Shown here piece by piece: positions 45,901 to 51,933 of a DNA stretch of 51,933 bases. Source of the stretch: Pleurotus djamor (taxonomy: Eukaryota; Basidiomycota; Agaricomycetes; Agaricales; Pleurotaceae); the NCBI GenBank assembly GCA_029747585.1, contig JAPEVF010000311.1:1-51933 (forward strand). Direction: 5' to 3'. Position numbers and translations under genes: made by a program. The first letter of the stretch is position 1; the number at the start of each line of letters is the position of its first letter. The notes below the pieces were generated by a model, which saw nothing but the letters and a program-made list of their open reading frames with translations, was not told where the DNA came from and ran no database searches.

Positions 45901-47858
45901 AGAATCCCTCAGCCACTGTCAATGGCGGCGTAGGGAATATACGGTCACTAGTACTATCACGTATCCATATCAGAACGCGCTCTTTGTGCCGTAAGAAAGG
46001 AGGTACTAACCGAAAGATGCCCGATAGTGAGGCGCACTTTCGTGACCAAAGACTCAGCAAATGTGAGTGTGTTCCTATTCTGAAGCCTCTGAGTTTCGTC
46101 AGATACTCAGGACCGCGTAGTTTGGATATATTTAGTACGCCAGTTACATGAGGGCTTGCTCGGATGAATCTGTGATACCCTTAGAGTGAAGGTCCAATGA
46201 GAGAGAAACCAATGAGGCCATTCGACGAACCATTGGCTAGCGTCCTATCTCGAAGCACAGAAAAAAGTCATATGCGCGAGGGCAACGTGAAAAAGAGTTC
46301 TTCATTAACCCTCTTCCTTCACGCGTTCATGTCCCTCCTAGCGAGCTGTGACACAAACGTTGGGAAAACCTATCATCGACATGCATTGTTTGAGCCTTCT
46401 CATATCACGGGTATTCGCGATGATATGAACGCAATACGTTACCCATCTCCACGAGTACGTATATACCCCGCGGACTCCACGCATTCCTCGCCATCGCCCA
46501 GGTACATGATACCCAGGGTAGACGGCCACCAACGCCAACGCCAACCAGAAAGCTCAGGCTGAACTTGAAATTACAAGAATTTCCGTTCCACGCGTCTTCG
46601 GTCCGGGGAACAGTCAATGAAACTGTGAAAAAGAACTCAAGAAGACGCGTCAAACGGTGCACGATGTTCTATATCGAAAGAGCGGAGTATTTCATGAGGG
46701 AACCAGTAGCGAACAGCCCGAGCGGACTTTGCCAGTGTGCTTGGATTTGTGGACCTGATTTTGAGGTCGGGGTCATGCAGCAAGCTAGGCAGGGCAGTCA
46801 TCAAGCAGTCACTTTTCAGCATGAAAACCATGGTGCAGGCAGCGAGAGAAGCCTGGGGTTTTCAAATTCAGCGTAGGACGAAGGAACCACGAGAAACGGT
46901 GCAGAAACAATCGGTCAAAGCGCTGGTGTGCATGGCAGAAGCGGAGAAGTTGATCGACTTCGGCAGTTTCCGCTGCCGTTTGTCTTCAATCATTCAGGAG
47001 AACCTCAGGGTTTCAGGAGCATCTTCGTTTGCGTAAAAGATTGCCACAACAGCCCCCCGTCGATGTTCGCTGTCCTTCAAAAAATCCAACGTCTTCTAAA
47101 TTCACCTCATCATTACTCTACCGAAGCATCAAAAGCGCACAATTAATCCCATTTCGGGGAGGTGCTCTCCATCGACGCTAGAAACGGTCCAGGAAAAGGA
47201 ACGAGCACGGGAAACGATCGAGCGTCGCCGCTGAGAAGGACGTCGAGCTTCGAGCCTGGAGGACATTGAAATTCGAGTATTCTCGGGAAATCCCAGTACG
47301 TGCCCGCACGTTGAGTCAAGGGACCATCGACCACGACGACGACAATGGAAGACCCCGTCGTCTAGATAAAGAAAAGATCATGCATACCGTGACCAAGAAT
47401 TTTACCGTAGGCTTACAGGCTTAGAGGCCTCAGGTACGTCCCGCCTAAACTATTCAGGAATCTTAATCAAGCTCAGGACAGACTTTAAGCTCAACTTAGG
47501 GTTTTAAATGTGTTTATTCGTGAAATGCACAAGATAGGGCATGTAAATACATAAGTGGGTAAGGGACAAGAAGGGACATACGTTTTTCCTGAGGAACTAG
47601 TACCTAATATCGATACCTATAGCATTATAGCTGTCGATGATCGACGGTGCGGTATGCTGCGACGGGACTAGGAGGAAGTAATTTAGGTGAGTAGCCGAAT
47701 TTCAAAATCGCGAAACCGCGGCCCGCCACTTACATACCTAGGTGCGTGCAGGGCAAATGGGATGCCCGGGCACTCATACCCTCATGCATCATGCATGACG
47801 CCTGAAATCGGAATGTATGTACCAGAGCGATGGCCAGCGGTTTCATGCCTCCCGTATA
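39943..47858. other. Gene-poor block of about 7.9 kb with decayed coding pieces
   Basis: I find no intact gene. Protein-like fragments occur without a usable frame. Around 41180-41270 there is DVLTRIIWEILYGGLDWYFL on the plus strand. Around 41834-41908, DYRGLGARIPIIRRGIGFDG ends at a GTATGT donor. Around 42451-42765 an ORF contains EPPWLLTPETFRKLLVVHAD and further uncharacterised sequence. Around 44160-44510 and 46637-46831 weak minus-strand frames also look protein-like (for example KSARAVRYWFPHEILRSFD). Most are interrupted by stops or lack joining splice sites. One N lies at 44228. This is consistent with old gene or transposon remains, or with genes my eye cannot assemble. Confidence 0.4.
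42451..42765 (+). pseudogene. Fragment of an unrecognised protein family
   Basis: Open frame of 104 codons with a well-formed protein-like composition (LLIEPVFSIHESDIEPPW, FRKLLVVHADDVFRALCS). In the same frame upstream, DEDENLENRFQTALACGF lies behind one in-frame TAG (42436-42438). It could be a gene with a lesion, or an exon after an intron ending at that TAG. I do not know the family. Confidence 0.25.
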
Positions 47859-48530
47859 CTACATACTACTTCCTGACGATGAACTGGAGTCATAGTCGTA
47901 CCCGACGCCGCTCCAATCATACACATCCACAACTCTAACCACCCTATCAACACCTTCCTCCCCGACCCTCTGATACATATCATCCAACGCACGAATCATC
48001 ACAGTATACACATCAGATGTGTCCACATTCAAACCAAACGCTTCATCGTCAATACGATCGGGTAGGCATGCCTCAACGCGTTGGTACTGACTCCTCAGAT
48101 ATTGCCGTACCCACGATACCAGTCTCTCCAAGTAGAGCGTCGTCGTACCGAATCCATGTGGGAGCGAAGCAAAAATATCGGGTGAAGGGAAAGCGTAGGG
48201 TCGTTTGGGGAAAGGGGGGACGAAGATGTCGATATACATATTCTGTTTCCGCCTCAACGTTTCCTGTCTCTCTCTCTGATACTTTCTCCAATGAGACGAG
48301 CCCATATCCGAATTCGCAGAAGACTCCAAAGGCGTCACATAACGCAAGATCGTCCACACCAACAACCACCACACCGACTCGAGGTCATGTAGTGGATTCA
48401 ACCGAAACGGTGCGCGTACCATGTTAAAGTACGGATCTTCTTGCGTGACATTAGTGTCGTCGATCAAAGGTGGTGGTGGAAACATGTACGTGGTATGAGT
48501 GACTTCTTGCGCCATGAATCGCGCGTCAGC
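47859..48530 (-). pseudogene. FunK1 C-terminal fragment (5' truncated)
   Basis: The exon opens at an acceptor (CTAG, 48534-48531) and codes for about 223 residues. It starts ADARFMAQEV, which matches the PEFMALEV position in the complete FunK1 at 37735-39942. It then has LNPLHDLESVWWLLVWTILRY, the FunK1 hallmark that follows the kinase core. RQYLRSQYQRVEACLPDR aligns with RYLKRQYMAVEKTIP of the other copy. The tail ends in a Ser/Tyr-rich run. No ATP-binding lobe or catalytic loop lies upstream on this strand: the next 800 bp hold unrelated sequence up to the F-box gene. Hence it is a truncated copy, unless distant exons exist. It may derive from the same family expansion as the neighbour 8 kb away. 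Confidence 0.7.
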
Positions 48531-49345
48531 CTAGATCAATCTAGTGCGTGAATTGAAGGGAAAGTGTAGCTGAGATGCTAAAGCTCAGCTGACCGTCTTG
48601 AACGAAGCGGCAATGTTATCGTCAACAGACGACATCGTTGAAAGATTCCTCGAAGACGTAACTGGCCTGGTTTGGACTCGGATCCAGCAAACGGGAATGG
48701 GATACAGAGGTGACAGGAGTGAGAACCAAGTTGGAACCAAGCGTCGAAAAATCGAGCCCCTCAGGGGATTTGCAGCGTCCCCTTTACAAACAGGAGTACA
48801 GTACTCAAGTTCCTCAAGTTCCTCAACCCGAAGCTTGAACTGAGTAGCGCTGCTACTACGCGACGCGTGTATATTCCCAAGAAGTCAGCCAAACTACCCG
48901 AACAACAACAATAGCAAAAAAAAGCGAATACAAGTAGAGAAGCAAAACNAAAAAAGACGGGTGTACGGACACAAGGTAGATAGGTAAATAGGTAGAAATA
49001 TACGAGATATATGGAGCGTCCAAGATGATGCGAGAATGCGAGAAGTGATACTGAATACTCTAGAGACTATAAGTACGGAGTGAGCTTGAGGGCGAGCATG
49101 GGGATGATGAACATGGATGCGAGTATATACGAATGGAGGGATGGAGGGATGAAGAGATATAGGTAAGATGCCAAAAGAAATGAGAATGCGATACGATACG
49201 ATGCAAGTGGCCAAAAAGTCCATCGGACGGTATATCAGAAGAAGAAGAAAGAACACACACACGAAGCAGCCAAAACGGCGACACCGGGTGGCGGTATGAA
49301 AATTCAGAACAACAAAAACACATACAAAAAAAAAACACCACCTCC
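48531..49345. other. Intergenic, no supported gene
   Basis: Includes an 81-codon plus-strand ORF (48598-48843) ending in a Ser run, with no recognised features, and the 3' flank of the F-box type gene. An N lies at 48949. CAAGTTCCT is repeated at about 48808-48826. Confidence 0.4.
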
Positions 49346-51933
49346 TCACTCCCTCCTCGACATCGAGAACGGCCCCTCCCACGCCGGCCTNCCCCGCCCT
49401 CTCAATCCCCACACTCCTCCACCTCCCCACGAAATTCCTCCCCCCAACGACATACCCCATAAACACCAAACTCCCCAACCCCCTCTCCCGACTAACCCTC
49501 AACACCCCCACCAGCCCATCCCACTTCCTCACCCTCCCCCGAAAGATAAACGGATTCCACGCAACAGAGTGCGAGGCGTCGGTGGATCCTGTGAGGAGGA
49601 TGTCGGAGACGCCGGTACAGGGTGGGGTGTGCAGAGAGTGGGTGTTGTCGAGGATGGTAGTGGAGGTGTCGGATATTTGGGAGGAGCGGTCGTCTGAATC
49701 ATCATCGTCGTCGTTGTCTGATTCGTAGGCATCTGAGTCTGAGTCTGAGGCTTCTGAATCTTCGTCCATGGCGTCGTCGTGGTCGTGGTCACGATCATCT
49801 TCATCACCGTCGACATCCATAGGATCACCCTCGTTCCTAACACCAGCACCAGGAGCACCAGGAGCAGCGCCTCCTTGAGCCTGAGGGTGAGGCTGATCCC
49901 TCGAAACGAACCTCCTCACATAATCTTCATCCACATCCCTCCTACTACGATACGCCATCCCCGCAACCTCCCCCTTCCTCCTCTTCATCGCACGTCCCAA
50001 CCCAATATCCTTCCAGAACTTTTCGTAGCCCGCAGGTCCACCAAGGAGGGAATGAAGGATCTCGTCGTCTGTTTGCGTTTGAGGAGCTGATGACGAAGCT
50101 GATGTTGATGATGATGATGATGATGTTGCAGTAGGATGTGAATGCGAATGCGGACGAGAGGACGAAGACGAAGACGACGCAGAGGGAAATCCTTCCTCTT
50201 CCTCCTCCTCCTCGTCGTCATCATCATCAACCCTCGCGCGNTTTCCTCCCACTCCCACCCCTCCCACCGCCAACCCTCTGTTCAATCGCCCTCTCTCCCT
50301 GCAAACACCCCACCCTCCTCAACATCCCCTCCTCCCCCTCCCTCTCCAAACACCCCGTACAATACGCCCCCTCATGCGAATTACCCTCTCCCCGCTTGAA
50401 CCTCTCGTACATCGAAGGGGTATCAGTGAGTTCAGCGCGTGGGCGGGTTATCGAAAGTGTCTATATAGAAATCCCGATAAAAATACGTCAATGAATTGAT
50501 TTGAGATAAAGAGAGGGATGCAAGAAGGAGGATAAGCAAGAGAGAAAAGTGAATATACTCACATCGCCGCGCATTTCCTCAACACACCCCACAGGCCACC
50601 ACGCACTATCCAACCCCTCATCAATCCTATCCTGCCTCTCAGGAGGCCTCAACGGCCCCCCATTCTCCTCCCTCTCTTCCTCCACCAACACAGCGATCTT
50701 CTGTTCGTTGCTCGCTTCGTACCACGCAACCTCTTTTTCATCAACATTCCCCATATTTTCTGCACCATCCCTAACGTCGACGTCGACGTCGGTATTCGCG
50801 TGCGCGAGCGCGTCGATTTTGGTTTTGATTTTAATCTTCCTCAACTCGCCCCTCCTCCCACTCCCACCCCCACCACCAATTTGCACGCCCCTCCTCCGAC
50901 TCCCCTTCACCCAATGCCACTCCTCCAACCGCATATACAACGGCACAGTCATCGTATACAACGTATGTTCCCCGAAATTCGTCGGCCGGTGGGGTGTCCC
51001 CATGAGGTTGAAGAACGGCGGTTCGTCCGGGATCTAAACGTGAATGAACAAATGTGAGGTTAGAAGAGATGTTGATGTGTTATTGAAGGTGATGTGTTAT
51101 TGAAGGTGAGGTGGGGGAGAGGGAGAGGGAGGGGGAGAGGAGGGGGATAGGGAGGAAGGGAGGAGGAAGGGAAGATGATGAAGAGGAGGTCAAGAAAAGA
51201 AAAGAGGGGTAACGTACCAACATCCGTCCTTGCCACAACCCCTGCATCAACCCCGGCGTATACACCCTCCCATTCCTCTTCCCATGCACCAAAAACGGAC
51301 TATAACAATACCTCGACCGGAAATAATCATCATCCCACCTCACCGACGGCGGTACCACCATATTACTATTGCTTTTCCCGCCATGTGAAGGTGAAGTTGA
51401 AGTTGAACCGGAATTCGACGTTGACAACGTGTTATTCCTATTCCTCGCAGACTGTTGGAGAGCCGTGTACAGCGCGACGAGTTGAGCGTGTGTGCTTGTG
51501 GGGGACGTGACGATGGAGAGGATCGCCGGGTCGGTCAACCACGAAGGATCGAAAGGACCTTCAACCCCGGGTGAGGCGCGCCACGTCCTCGTTCCCTCCC
51601 TCTGCGCCTGCACCATATCCTCTTCCTCTTCCAACGTCGTGCGAACCACGTAGGAAGAGGTGGTGGGGGAGATACAGAGGGTCGTAGTGTCCAACGGCAC
51701 CTGCGTCCCCTTAAACAAATTAAACTCCCCCATATCCTCCTTCGTCGGTCCAACCGGTCTTCCCTGCTTAATCACCCTCTCCACCTCCTCCCAATCCACG
51801 CTCTCGCCCCTCCCCTCCCTTTCCCGTGCATCCCTCAATACACTCTCCCTAAAAACCCTCTCCGCTACATCTCGTGTGGGCGGGAGATGCGGTGGTATAC
51901 CCAAGGGAGCGAGTTCGCGGCGGGAGAAGTAGA
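49346..51933 (-). CDS. Large F-box type protein, 5' end off the right edge
   Basis: Exons 51933-51218, 51033-50563 and 50460-49346; the frame is open to the window edge (ELAPLGIPPHLPPTRDVAER). It resembles a conserved fungal F-box protein class of about 800 residues. FLVHGKRNGRVYTPGLMQGL is followed by PPFFNLMGTPHRPTNFGEHT. YEKFWKDIGLGRAM and the C-terminal block NPFIFRGRVRKWDGLVGVL follow, then VFMGYVVGGRNFVGRWR. The middle is low complexity: Ser runs, His/Ser runs and a long acidic stretch (DDDDDEEEEEEEGF). Two Ns, at 50241 and 49391, mark one-base frame shifts. With both corrected the protein ends PAWEGPFSMSRRE at the TGA at 49346-49348, the usual end of the family, rather than in the hydrophobic reading that runs to 48894. 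It likely acts as an SCF adaptor, by family inference. Confidence 0.75.
51073..51106 (+). repeat. Tandem 17-bp repeat, two copies, in an intron
   Basis: TGATGTGTTATTGAAGG occurs twice back to back inside the 184-nt intron (51217-51034) of the F-box type gene, next to a GGGAGA-rich tract at 51110-51175. The intron is three times longer than the local norm, apparently because of these repeats. Confidence 0.8.

Noticed and set aside
48894..49345. Hydrophobic C-terminal extension of the minus-strand frame 48894-50285
   Set aside because: It exists only because of the frame change at the N at 49391; the other frame ends at 49346 with the family-typical WEGPFSMSRR, so the extension is an artefact.
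1..51933. tRNA, rRNA or CRISPR features
   Set aside because: I saw no cloverleaf with conserved T-loop sequence, no rRNA-like conserved blocks and no regularly spaced repeats; a tRNA scan would be needed to exclude a missed tRNA.

Overview
This window is nuclear DNA of a mushroom-forming basidiomycete (Agaricomycetes). The evidence is the gene style: many 50-60 nt introns with GT...AG ends interrupting almost every gene, together with lineage-typical families (FunK1 fungal kinases, DUF6534 membrane proteins, leucine-rich F-box proteins, Rds1 ferritin-like proteins). The short ORFs that stand out in single frames are mostly exons, so I rebuilt genes by joining exons at GT/AG sites and checking that the reading phase closes. 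The assembly carries about 25 N bases, and several sit exactly where a gene changes frame.

Layout, left to right. 1-8 kb: a partial unknown gene on the minus strand, an F-box protein with a one-base frame break, a 576-bp TA-flanked inverted-repeat element, an Rds1-like secreted ferritin-fold gene, and a second F-box gene. 8-10 kb: a small hypothetical gene and a decayed arrestin-like sequence. 10-17.4 kb: an MFS transporter, then a 20-exon minus-strand gene that joins two cysteine-rich ectodomain repeats to a DUF6534 seven-helix domain, then an Arf-like GTPase whose switch-II glutamine is histidine. 17.4-20.6 kb is gene-poor. 20.6-30.4 kb: a 12-exon cytochrome P450, then two conserved housekeeping genes in tandem on the minus strand, the cohesin loader subunit Scc4/MAU2 and the SSU-processome factor Utp14. 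30.8-37.2 kb: three secreted-protein genes and an amidohydrolase. 37.7-39.9 kb: a FunK1 kinase lacking its catalytic aspartate. 39.9-47.9 kb shows no intact recognisable gene, only decayed coding pieces. 47.9-51.9 kb: a 5'-truncated FunK1 tail and a large, 5'-incomplete F-box type protein running off the right edge.

The genes do not form a pathway. The window reads as a conserved core (Scc4, Utp14, P450, MFS, amidohydrolase) embedded in fast-evolving lineage-specific families, with several relics. The most unusual object is the double Cys-rich ectodomain/DUF6534 fusion at 12563-15508, which looks like a receptor-like membrane protein. Next are the Arf-like protein with a GGH switch II and the FunK1 pseudokinase.
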